43,996 nt of DNA, from positions 1 to 43,996 of the forward strand of contig CAIYUC010000075.1 in the NCBI GenBank assembly GCA_903929315.1, written 5' to 3'. Source of the DNA: an uncultured Bacteroidales bacterium. GTDB lineage: Bacteria; Bacteroidota; Bacteroidia; Bacteroidales; FEN-979. Under the pieces are notes generated by a model. The model was not told the DNA's origin and made no database searches. It saw nothing but the letters and a program-made list of their open reading frames with translations. The position numbers and the translations under genes are program-made. Shown here in pieces: positions 1 through 7,369 of this stretch (its first letter is position 1; each line of letters begins with the position of its first letter).

Positions 1-345
1 AATCTTTACAGGTTTAATTATCAAGGCTTTTTCAGGAGCTGTAACATATTCGGCAAAACCTCCAAATCCAAACTTGGCAAGGTCTCCCATTACTTCATCC
101 CCAATCTTAAATTGTCGGATATTTTTACCCACTGATTCTACCCTACCAGCTATGTCGGCTCCAAAAATTCTTCTCTTGGGTATAAGCCCCATTTTCATAG
201 AACGATAATCTGCTGCATTTACGGACACTGCATGTATTTTGATCAACACTTCGTTGTCGTTTGGTACAGGCTTGTCAACATCACAATAGATCAGCTTTTC
301 GGGTGCACCTTTTTTGTTATAGACTACTGCTTTCATTTTTTGCAT
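1..345 (-). CDS. Zinc-type alcohol dehydrogenase / quinone oxidoreductase-like protein (partial)
   Basis: Only the first 115 codons are present; the gene runs leftward off the window. The N-terminus has the GroES-like fold typical of the medium-chain dehydrogenase/reductase superfamily: an opening MKAVVY strand, then NEVLIKIHAVSVNAAD, then GADIAGRVESVGKN, and GDEVMG. This pattern fits NAD(P)-dependent oxidoreductases related to quinone oxidoreductase. The Cys/His catalytic zinc ligands of true alcohol dehydrogenases are not seen at the usual place, since NAADY replaces the Cys, so a zinc-free quinone oxidoreductase-type enzyme is more likely. The start was placed at the first ATG (345); a second in-frame ATG lies three codons in. 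The Rossmann NAD(P)-binding half is outside the window, so substrate cannot be judged. Confidence 0.8.
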   Translation of the reverse strand, partial: MQKMKAVVYNKKGAPEKLIYCDVDKPVPNDNEVLIKIHAVSVNAADYRSMKMGLIPKRRIFGADIAGRVESVGKNIRQFKIGDEVMGDLAKFGFGGFAEYVTAPEKALIIKPVKI

Positions 346-399
346 ATCTTTTCAAATTATTGTATCGTATTCAGTCATAAAATGATGCCTATCGCTCGG

Positions 400-466
400 C
401 ACGCAACCGCAGCAAAGGTGAACCTTCGAAAAGCGTCACCATCATTGATTTTGTTGCGGTTGCGTG
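400..466. repeat. 67-bp imperfect inverted repeat (hairpin)
   Basis: Arms 400-416 and 450-466 are complementary over 17 positions with one G-T mismatch. Inside lies a second short stem (417-421 with 436-440) and a 9-nt bulge. It sits between the 3' end of the broken membrane gene and the 5' end of the dehydrogenase. A terminator for the leftward gene is possible but there is no U-run. It is GC-richer than its surroundings, which suggests a separate origin. Confidence 0.55.
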
Positions 467-475
467 TCCTATTTA

Positions 476-1007
476 TTAGCAGCCGTATTTGTATTTATAA
501 TATTCTTTCCTATAAAACCTAATTGTAAAATATATAGCTATAATAACTATTAAACTGTACAAAACATATGGTATGTGGTGTTTGTAAAAATTTCTATAAG
601 AATCACTTAGAATTAACAATGAAGTGGATATTCCAACAATATAACTTGCAAAAATCAATGTCATTGATGCAACATATCCAATCATAGAAAAATATCCTAT
701 TTTGTTTTTCGGAATATCATAAAATATTTTCCAAAATGAATTTTTATCATTGAAATGGAAAACTGAGATAAATTGTTTTATCGTAAGATTGCTTTCAGTT
801 GGCTTGATAATTTCAAATTTGAAAAAATAATAGAAAAGGCAATAAATAATAATTAACATTAAAAAAGTTTGTATGATGACGATAGCTGCCCAGCCACCAC
901 CAAACCATTTTACTACTATATTGCTTTCGTTTCTTAAATTGTGTGTATAGAGAAAAGTAGTGAACCCGTCAAAAAATCGTCCAACAAAAACTAAAATTAC
1001 TAAGAAG
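476..1007 (-). pseudogene. Small integral membrane protein gene, 5' end removed by the IS element
   Basis: The open frame continues upstream of the first ATG (859) without a stop right up to the IS end at 1007, and carries on nine codons into the IS with no start codon. The coding sequence therefore once began further upstream and was decapitated. The 176 readable residues hold about four hydrophobic segments. The first has a D-G-F-T-T pattern followed by N-E-S-N, a little like the D-x-x-T-T...E-x-N signature of DUF5658-type membrane proteins; that match is weak. The C-terminus is basic (KEYYKYKYGC). A shortened protein of 127 residues from ATG 859 could still be made, but would lack one predicted membrane span. 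Base composition is strongly AT-rich compared with the nuo genes. Function unknown. Confidence 0.65.
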
Positions 1008-1021
1008 CAATACTCCGTTAA
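1008..1021 (+). repeat. IS terminal inverted repeat, left
   Basis: CAATACTCCGTTAA; matches the complement of 2364-2377 at 13 of 14 positions. It lies only 5 bp from the transposase stop codon. Confidence 0.75.
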
Positions 1022-1025
1022 AAAT

Positions 1026-2258
1026 TCATGCAGCTAACCTCCCGATATTCAAGCACTCTTTATAGAGGCTTTTGTATTTTTCACAACTCATGTCGAGAGC
1101 TAACTTTGAAAAAATAAAATCTGTTATAAACTGATTGAAATACATAACCTTAACGTCTGTCATCGAAAATGAATCCCTTTCTTCCTTCGGAACATTCAGG
1201 TAGTGTAAAGCCTTTGCCAACGAAACGGTGGACAGGGATGCATTCACATGAAAATGAAGTTTGTTTTCGCTCCGTGCCTGGCAATCTTCAAGTCCGGCAA
1301 AGTTTTTTGCATCGCGGAAAAGGAATTCAATCTGATATCGCTGACGATAGTATTGCAGAATCTTCTCAGGACTCAGGTTCAAATCTGTGGAGAAAAAGAT
1401 CGTATGAGATGTTTCATATCCATGTTGGTCATAGTTCTGCAAGTAAACAATCCGGATCAGTCGTTGAAGGCTAACACTATAAACAATGCCTGAAAAAATT
1501 TGTACATCTTCATCTTCTTCAAAACAGAATCGGATTTTCCGCCAGTCAATATGTTCTACATCGACCTTAACACCGTATTTTCTTTTACGGCCTCTGCCGG
1601 TATTTTGTTTACCGGTAAACTGGTATCGGAGGTTAGCATCATTACGTAACCTGCCAACAATTTCAAGTGGTGATTGGGAAGTAATGGCATCGATAAAACG
1701 GTTCTTCGAAAAGAAAGCATCCACGGCCACATACCTGATGTGTAACGACTGGATAACGGGAAGCTTATCAAGAATAACCTTGGCATAATGATCAACCATA
1801 CTCTCACCGGTTTCGTTCTTAGCAATTTTGGGTGTCTGAACAGCCTCAAGGGAGAGTGCTGTACCATTCTGAACGTCAACCACAGCAATCGACCCGATCT
1901 CAATCCCAGGTTTAACCGCCTGATCTTTCCCGCTCCAAAAACGGCCAACATGAGCAGTCTTCTTTCCGCTTTTTGGCAAATAAGAAGGATCAAAGGCCAG
2001 TATAAGTTCATCAGAACAGTTTTGTTGAATCAAATTCTTATTGAACCCCGCCCAGTCAAATGGCTTACTCATTTGGTTCCGGTAAGTCTGTTCTGTATAC
2101 TTACCGTACCTGGCAATGTTAATAAAGTTGTATTTACCTCGAAGTCCCATATAGAGGATCAAAAGGTGCAAAATAAATTTTTGTCTGGATTTGGTAGTTT
2201 TGCCAATCTTTGCTATTATTGCACTGATAAGGCTTTCGGCTTTATTGAGAAGCATCAT
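1026..2258 (-). CDS. IS4-family DDE transposase
   Basis: This 410-residue protein catalyses cut-and-paste movement of the surrounding element. The DDE triad is recognisable: first Asp in LAFDPSYLPKSGK (about residue 90), second Asp in VAVDAFFSK (about 178), and Glu in the IS4 signature Y-(2)-R-(3)-E-(6)-K, seen as YRQRYQIEFLFRDAK (about 307-321). The length fits intact family members and no frameshift or stop is present, so the copy could be active. It starts with two consecutive ATG codons (2258, 2255); either is possible. It reads leftward, in the same direction as the interrupted membrane gene. Several overlapping frames on both strands are shadows of it. Confidence 0.9.
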   Translation of the reverse strand: MMLLNKAESLISAIIAKIGKTTKSRQKFILHLLILYMGLRGKYNFINIARYGKYTEQTYRNQMSKPFDWAGFNKNLIQQNCSDELILAFDPSYLPKSGKKTAHVGRFWSGKDQAVKPGIEIGSIAVVDVQNGTALSLEAVQTPKIAKNETGESMVDHYAKVILDKLPVIQSLHIRYVAVDAFFSKNRFIDAITSQSPLEIVGRLRNDANLRYQFTGKQNTGRGRKRKYGVKVDVEHIDWRKIRFCFEEDEDVQIFSGIVYSVSLQRLIRIVYLQNYDQHGYETSHTIFFSTDLNLSPEKILQYYRQRYQIEFLFRDAKNFAGLEDCQARSENKLHFHVNASLSTVSLAKALHYLNVPKEERDSFSMTDVKVMYFNQFITDFIFSKLALDMSCEKYKSLYKECLNIGRLAA

Positions 2259-2363
2259 GGTTTGTCGTTTTGGTCAACAACAAAGCAGATGCTTTTCTCT
2301 TTTGGCTTCAGCCTATCATGCGGGTTTTTACGAACATGTCATTGTTAAATTCATTATAAAAAA

Positions 2364-2377
2364 TTACCGGAGTATTG
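2364..2377 (-). repeat. IS terminal inverted repeat, right
   Basis: Complement reads CAATACTCCGGTAA and pairs with the left end at 1008-1021. The stop codon of the next gene (2391) lies only 13 bp beyond it. Confidence 0.75.
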
Positions 2378-2390
2378 TTCAATGAAATAT

Positions 2391-2618
2391 TCAATAATAA
2401 TCTTCAATTGATAATATACCATTTTGCTCTATTAATAAACCAACTCCATCAACATTCCAAACATATTTAGCTCCATCTTTAATAACTACTCCAAGATCAC
2501 TAATTGAAAATCCATTTTTTTCAGCACAATCTATAAACTTTGCGCCAGTGTTACCGTTTTCGTTTACTTCATCAACAAATTTAATAATAGTTTGCTTTTT
2601 AAAAGTTTGTTTTAACAT
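2391..2618 (-). CDS. Hypothetical 75-residue protein
   Basis: I do not recognise this protein. It is short, soluble-looking and mixed-charge: a lysine-rich start (MLKQTFKKQT), an acidic middle (FVDEVNENG), and an acidic tail ending EDYY. There is no signal peptide or membrane span. The ATG at 2618 is preferred over the TTG just upstream because AAAGGA lies six bases before it on the minus strand. It is squeezed between the IS (13 bp away) and the nuoG end (157 bp away) and shares the AT-rich composition of the IS side rather than of the nuo operon. A role as a small accessory or leader protein cannot be tested from sequence. Confidence 0.5.
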   Translation of the reverse strand: MLKQTFKKQTIIKFVDEVNENGNTGAKFIDCAEKNGFSISDLGVVIKDGAKYVWNVDGVGLLIEQNGILSIEDYY

Positions 2619-2775
2619 CAATAATCCTTTCCACTTTATAATTTTTAAAATTAATTATTTTGTACTAATTTATGTCTGAAAACAATTTAACAATTTAATT
2701 TGTGAAATTACAATGTCTATTGCTTTGCACTTTACCTATGACATTTGCGATAAACAGGTGCAAATTCATTTTCAT

Positions 2776-5484
2776 TTATTTTATTTTACCCCAACAGGGG
2801 AGATTAACAAACGGCATCCCCGGTAATCCAAATGATAATCCGGCACTCCCGGAAGGAATCGTTTCGTCAATTTTTACTTTTACTTTTAAGATTTTTTGAG
2901 ATATTTCAATTGTTATTTCATCCCCTTCGTTTTTGCCAGTCTTTTCAGCATCCTGTTTATTCACCAAGATGAACGGTGAAGGGATCCTTTCTTTAATTGC
3001 CGGAGCACTCGCACTCAGTGGTTCGGATCCGAAGATCTGGTATACCGGAACGAGAAGCCACTCATCCTTTTTAGGGGTGAAAGATAATTCTCCGGGAACA
3101 AAAAATGAAAGCGAGGAATTTTCTGCTGTTTCGATCAGCCGTATCCCCGGATCACCACCTTTCAGGGAACCATTGGGTTCATCTAAGTAGAAATTCATCG
3201 ACTGGACAGAGTTCCAGCCGGGTGTCCAGTAATAGGGCACCAGTGAAGAAGGCGGGCTTTCATCCGAACCTTCCATGCTGAACGTCAGTGGTGAGTCAGG
3301 ATCCTGTGGAGGTTTCGGTTCGCTGACAGCAATATTCGCGTTCATCGCTGTCCTGCCGCTGAATCTTATGGTCTGCCTTTTGATCTTCTGGTTAAGCATC
3401 CTGAAATCGGCATCCGGCATATGACCTTTGATCTTCGAGAAGGCAGGAATAGTATCGGTCATGGAAGATACAACATCATCAAATTCTGTCCATGAAGCAG
3501 CTTCAGTCTTTCCGGCAATTTTCATCAGATCCCTGATACGACGCCAGCTTTCCGGTTCCGACTTTTCCAGCGGGAGAACCCGGTAATACCTCTGTGCGCG
3601 ACCTTCATTATTGACCAGGGTCCCTTCTGCTTCGGCAAATGTACCTACAGGCAAAAGAATATCTGCTTTTGATGAAGTTTCATTCATCATATGGTCAAGG
3701 ACAATGACGGTGTTGCATTTTGCAAAAACAGGATCCAGCACTTCTTTATCTGCCTTCCTGTACAGATCGTTCTCAAGGATGATCATTGTATCAACCCCAC
3801 CACCATTGACAATATCAACAGCATCATCCAGTGATTTCCCTTCCATCATGCCCAGTCCCATGCTGTTGCAATCGGTCAAAAGAAAGCTGAGTGACACCTT
3901 TTTACCGGACAGGTTCAGCGCTTCTGCAATATTTGAAGCTGCATGGAGAATATCAGCACTTCCGCTGTGAATGCCTGTGATGATCAGGGGATTCTTTGCT
4001 TCTATTAATATATTGTAAATTTTCTGTGCCATCTTCAGCATCTCATCGCTCATGAACTTCAGTGGCGGTGCACTTTCATGGAAAGCGCTTGCAATGGCAA
4101 AACCCAGATTGGCAATATCTTCAAAGGAAGCGCGGAAGGTATCTTCAGCCAGCTCATCCAGTTGGGTCTGGAATGGAAAGGCAATGAAGACCGGGCTTTT
4201 CAGATCCTGTGCCAGTTCACGCTGCGCGGTGTCATTCCATGAAGGGATGCCGGCTTTGACGCCAAGTTCAAGCGGTTTATTCCGTGTAGCCTGCCGTACG
4301 GCCAGCGCAGCCATTGGCGCCGTATTGGTGATATCTTCTCCGAGGATCAGCACGGCATCAGCTTTTTCAATCTCTTTTAATGAAGGCGAATAAGCGGAAC
4401 CTTTTTGTAAAATCTGAAGGGCTGTATTTATGAGTTTTTGTTCCTTCCCTGAAACTCCATGATAGAAGTTTTCTTTACCCACCAGCACTGAGAGTGTAAA
4501 ATTAGCTTCCAGGGAAGCTCTGGGTGAGCCAATACCGATTATCTTTTTTGAGCCGGAAAGCGCTGCTGACAATGCTGAGTCAATGACATCAGGAGGTGGA
4601 TCTTCCAGGATCTTATCTTTCGTGGAGCGGATCAGTGTTTTCCTTGCCCGATTACCATCATTCACGAATTCATAGCCAAAGCGTCCACGGTCGCAAATGA
4701 AATAACCGTTTACCGAACCGTTATACCGGCTCATAATACGACGGACCGATCCATACCGTTCCCCTGCAATGATGTTACAGCCCAGGCTGCAATGCACACA
4801 GACGGACGGCGCGTTGGTCAGGTCCCATTTACGGGTATAGTGACCTTTGAGGGTTTTATCTGTGAAAACTCCTGTGGGACAAACCTCCACAAGGTTGCCG
4901 CTGAATTCATTCTCCAAGACACCGGGTTCATGTCTCCCGAAATAGACATGGTCATGCGAACCAAATACCGCCAGATCCTTTCCGCCTGCATAATCATTAT
5001 AGAACCGTACACAACGGTAACACTGGATACAGCGGTTCATTTCATGGTTGATAAAAGGCCCAAGGTACTGATTATTATGCGTTCTTTTCCGGAAGTCAAA
5101 ACGCCGGTAATTGTGACCCGTCATCACCGTCATATCCTGCAAATGACATTCTCCGCCTTCGTCACAGACAGGACAGTCGTGCGGATGGTTGATCATGAGA
5201 CTTTCGAGTATTGCAGCCCGGAAAGCTACTGTATCAGGGTCTTCTACCGAAACGATCATACCGTCCGTTACAGGCTCCATGCATGACATGATGATCCGCC
5301 CTTTCCTGTCATTCGCATCTTTGTACTTCTTCACCGCACATAACCTGCATGCACCCACAGAGCCCATGGCAGCATGATAGCAGAAATGAGGCACATTAAT
5401 ACCCAGCGCCAGACAGGTCTCAAGAAGGTTTTTCCCGGGCTTCCCATCGTAGTATTTTCCATCGATCTGAATTTTAACCATCAT
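2776..5484 (-). CDS. nuoG: NADH-quinone oxidoreductase subunit G
   Basis: This is the large Fe-S subunit of respiratory complex I, passing electrons from NuoE/F towards the quinone site on the cytoplasmic side. The N-terminal [2Fe-2S] ferredoxin domain has C35, C46, C49 and C68. Next comes the H-x3-C motif region (NHPHDCPVCDEGGEC, about 98-112), then CIQCYRC with a distant CPTG for a [4Fe-4S] cluster. A further C-x2-C-x3-C (CVHCSLGC) plus a later Cys in FICD matches the extra N7 cluster of bacterial NuoG. The rest is the degenerate molybdopterin-oxidoreductase-like domain. At 902 residues it matches E. coli NuoG (about 908) and ends cleanly, so it is complete. Its ATG overlaps the nuoF stop as ATGA, so it is translationally coupled. 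It is the last nuo gene here; nuoH does not follow. Confidence 0.96.
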   Translation of the reverse strand: MMVKIQIDGKYYDGKPGKNLLETCLALGINVPHFCYHAAMGSVGACRLCAVKKYKDANDRKGRIIMSCMEPVTDGMIVSVEDPDTVAFRAAILESLMINHPHDCPVCDEGGECHLQDMTVMTGHNYRRFDFRKRTHNNQYLGPFINHEMNRCIQCYRCVRFYNDYAGGKDLAVFGSHDHVYFGRHEPGVLENEFSGNLVEVCPTGVFTDKTLKGHYTRKWDLTNAPSVCVHCSLGCNIIAGERYGSVRRIMSRYNGSVNGYFICDRGRFGYEFVNDGNRARKTLIRSTKDKILEDPPPDVIDSALSAALSGSKKIIGIGSPRASLEANFTLSVLVGKENFYHGVSGKEQKLINTALQILQKGSAYSPSLKEIEKADAVLILGEDITNTAPMAALAVRQATRNKPLELGVKAGIPSWNDTAQRELAQDLKSPVFIAFPFQTQLDELAEDTFRASFEDIANLGFAIASAFHESAPPLKFMSDEMLKMAQKIYNILIEAKNPLIITGIHSGSADILHAASNIAEALNLSGKKVSLSFLLTDCNSMGLGMMEGKSLDDAVDIVNGGGVDTMIILENDLYRKADKEVLDPVFAKCNTVIVLDHMMNETSSKADILLPVGTFAEAEGTLVNNEGRAQRYYRVLPLEKSEPESWRRIRDLMKIAGKTEAASWTEFDDVVSSMTDTIPAFSKIKGHMPDADFRMLNQKIKRQTIRFSGRTAMNANIAVSEPKPPQDPDSPLTFSMEGSDESPPSSLVPYYWTPGWNSVQSMNFYLDEPNGSLKGGDPGIRLIETAENSSLSFFVPGELSFTPKKDEWLLVPVYQIFGSEPLSASAPAIKERIPSPFILVNKQDAEKTGKNEGDEITIEISQKILKVKVKIDETIPSGSAGLSFGLPGMPFVNLPCWGKIK

Positions 5485-6758
5485 GACCTCCAGGGACAGT
5501 GTTTTTCATTTATATGCCGCATAAAATCATCGTGAAAATATTTTAGTCCGCTCTGCAATGGCTCCATAGCGCCCGGCGCATGGGCACAAAACGTATTTCC
5601 CGGTCCTAAATAGCTTGTATGAAATTTTAAGATATTTAAATTCTCCGGTTTACCTCTTCCTTCTTCAATGGATTGCAATAATTTTTCAACCCATGGCAGT
5701 CCTTCCCGGCAAGGGGTGCACCAACCGCAGCTTTCAAGGGCGAAAAAACGTTCAAGATTATGGATGAAGGCGACAGGACAAGTTTTATCATCCAGGATGA
5801 TCATAGTTCCTGTTCCTAATCTGCTTCCAAGGGCCGCGACGGAAGAGAAATCCAATTTGGCGTCCATATGTTCCTCCACAAGGAAATCAGTAGAAGCGCC
5901 ACCGGGTAAAGCTCCTCTGAATTTATGACCATCCATCATGCCGCCAGCATATTGTTCGATGATCTCGCGCATGTTCGTGCCAAGAGGCAGTTCCCACAGC
6001 CCCGGATTTTTAACCTTGCCGCTCACTCCATATAGTTTGGTCCCTCCTTCACCGGTAACACTCAGGCTTTTAAACCAGGCAGCTCCATTTTCAACGATAT
6101 GAGGGATATAACAAAGTGTTTCAACATTATTCACCACCGTTGGTTTACCAAAGAGTCCGCTGGTAGCAGGGTAAGGAGGTTTATTCCTCGGAATTGCCCT
6201 TTTCCCTTCCAGTGAGTTGATCAGGGCCGTTTCTTCACCACACATATAGCGTCCGGCGCTGGTGTGCAGATAAATATCGAGTTCATAACCGGTTCCCAGG
6301 ATATTTTTCCCGAGGTACCCGGCTTCATATGCTTCAGCTATTGCTTTCCGGAGGATCACTTCCGATTTTTTATAAGCCCAGCGCAGGAATATGTAAGCCT
6401 TGTCTGCCTGGATTGCATATGCAGCAATGATCATTCCGGCGATCAATTGATGGGGATTCCCTTCGATCAGATACTTGTCTTTAAAGGTCCCGGGTTCCAT
6501 TTCATCTGCATTGCAGATCAGGTATCTTTGTTTCGGAGCATCTTTACCGGTCGGGACAAGGCTCCATTTTACACCTGTAGGAAAGCCTGCACCGCCTCTG
6601 CCAAGCAGATTAGATGCTTTTACCAAGGTGATAAGATCGGCCGGAGACATCTCCTTCAGAGCCTTTTGAATCGCCTTGTAACCGCCGGTCTTCTCATATT
6701 CCCTGGCGGTCAGCGGGAAAGCACCCTGTTTTATATGCTTCGTTAAAGGAATTTCCAT
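5481..6758 (-). CDS. nuoF: NADH-quinone oxidoreductase subunit F
   Basis: NuoF binds FMN and oxidises NADH at the tip of complex I. The glycine-rich nucleotide site GRGGAGF lies at residues 53-59, the FMN-region motif CGEETALINSLEG in the middle, and the N3 [4Fe-4S] ligands are C344, C347, C350 (ESCGWCTPCREG) and C391. The start at ATG 6758 (MEIPLTKH, 425 residues) is preferred over an upstream TTG at 6785, because family similarity begins near there and no good ribosome site supports the TTG. It overlaps nuoG by 4 bp. The 107-bp gap to nuoE is unusually long for this operon and contains a strong hairpin (6827-6850). Confidence 0.96.
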   Translation of the reverse strand: MEIPLTKHIKQGAFPLTAREYEKTGGYKAIQKALKEMSPADLITLVKASNLLGRGGAGFPTGVKWSLVPTGKDAPKQRYLICNADEMEPGTFKDKYLIEGNPHQLIAGMIIAAYAIQADKAYIFLRWAYKKSEVILRKAIAEAYEAGYLGKNILGTGYELDIYLHTSAGRYMCGEETALINSLEGKRAIPRNKPPYPATSGLFGKPTVVNNVETLCYIPHIVENGAAWFKSLSVTGEGGTKLYGVSGKVKNPGLWELPLGTNMREIIEQYAGGMMDGHKFRGALPGGASTDFLVEEHMDAKLDFSSVAALGSRLGTGTMIILDDKTCPVAFIHNLERFFALESCGWCTPCREGLPWVEKLLQSIEEGRGKPENLNILKFHTSYLGPGNTFCAHAPGAMEPLQSGLKYFHDDFMRHINEKHCPWRS

Positions 6759-6826
6759 TCGTAAATTAATTGTTGTCAACCCCAAAATCCCACGAAGGAG
6801 AATTAACTAACCACCTCACCTCCCGT

Positions 6827-6850
6827 CCCCCTCTCCTGGAGGAGAGGGGG
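6827..6850. repeat. Perfect 10-bp stem / 4-base loop hairpin inside the nuo operon (REP-like)
   Basis: CCCCCTCTCC (6827-6836) pairs perfectly with 6841-6850 around a TGGA loop. The surrounding 6815-6864 is a pyrimidine/purine-rich near-palindrome. Relatives lie at 10635-10667 and 24487-24512, so this is a dispersed repeat. Its place between nuoE and nuoF could affect message processing or partial termination; that is inference. Confidence 0.75.
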
Positions 6851-6865
6851 TGAAGGGGGAGAGGC

Positions 6866-7330
6866 TTAATGATATTTTTCGAGCAATTCATTTAACATTT
6901 CAATGGTTAATCTGTTGTAAAGGTCATTATCGATCATCATGGCAGGTGCATGATCGCAGTCGCCAAGACAGGAGATGGGTAAAAGTGTGAACCGATTGTC
7001 GGATGTAGTCTCCCCGAAACGGATACCCAGCTTTTGTGAAAGATGATCATAAATCGGCTCATATCCCATGACCATGCAACTGACACTGTCACAAACAAGG
7101 ATCACATGACGTCCCAAAGGATGACGGTAGATCCTGCTGTAAAATGTAGCAATACCATCAACTTCATCAGCAGGCATGCCAAGGAATTCACCAATATCAC
7201 GGATCGATTCGTCCGGAACCCATCCGCGGTGGTTCTGAACGATCTTCAATGCATCAAGGCATGCGACCTTAGGATAAGGATAAAGCTTAACTTCTTCCAG
7301 GATCTCCTGCTTTTCCTCTTCTGTCAGCAT
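6866..7330 (-). CDS. nuoE: NADH-quinone oxidoreductase subunit E
   Basis: This is a thioredoxin-like [2Fe-2S] subunit that partners NuoF in NADH oxidation. The four cluster ligands are visible as C80 and C85 (CDSVSC) and C121 and C125 (CLGDC). The N-terminal helical part has the family sequences NHRGWVPDE and ADEVDGIATFYS. The 154-residue length is normal. The start ATG at 7330 follows the nuoCD stop by 39 bp in the same leftward operon. The gene is intact. Confidence 0.95.
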   Translation of the reverse strand: MLTEEEKQEILEEVKLYPYPKVACLDALKIVQNHRGWVPDESIRDIGEFLGMPADEVDGIATFYSRIYRHPLGRHVILVCDSVSCMVMGYEPIYDHLSQKLGIRFGETTSDNRFTLLPISCLGDCDHAPAMMIDNDLYNRLTIEMLNELLEKYH

Positions 7331-7369
7331 ACGATGCTGTTTTGTGTTACTATCATGCGTTCCTTTATA

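Larger units (their letters stand above)
1008..2377 (-). mobile_element. IS4-family insertion sequence, 1370 bp
   Basis: A single DDE transposase gene is enclosed by terminal inverted repeats: 1008-1021 and the complement of 2364-2377 match at 13 of 14 positions (CAATACTCCG, then T or G, then TAA). The outer bases on the two sides do not form a target-site duplication: TAAGAAG lies before the left end, TTCAATG after the right end. IS4-family elements usually leave about 10-13 bp duplications. The lack here suggests recombination or deletion after insertion. It separates a truncated membrane gene from a small orphan gene. Confidence 0.82.

Noticed and set aside
400-466. Integron attC site
   Set aside because: The outer arms miss the consensus at one position each, no integrase is present, and no second site was found.
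232-522. 96-codon plus-strand frame across the dehydrogenase start and the foldback
   Set aside because: It overlaps the dehydrogenase coding region in antisense and has no recognisable protein pattern.
1169-2348. Several open frames on the plus strand opposite the transposase
   Set aside because: They are shadows of the transposase gene: no coherent protein features, no start signals, and the minus-strand frame has clear DDE motifs.
2700-2775. Small frame right after nuoG as a remnant of nuoH
   Set aside because: The 27 or so codons (starting MKMNLHLFIANVIGK) have no recognisable NuoH sequence, and the frame ends quickly.
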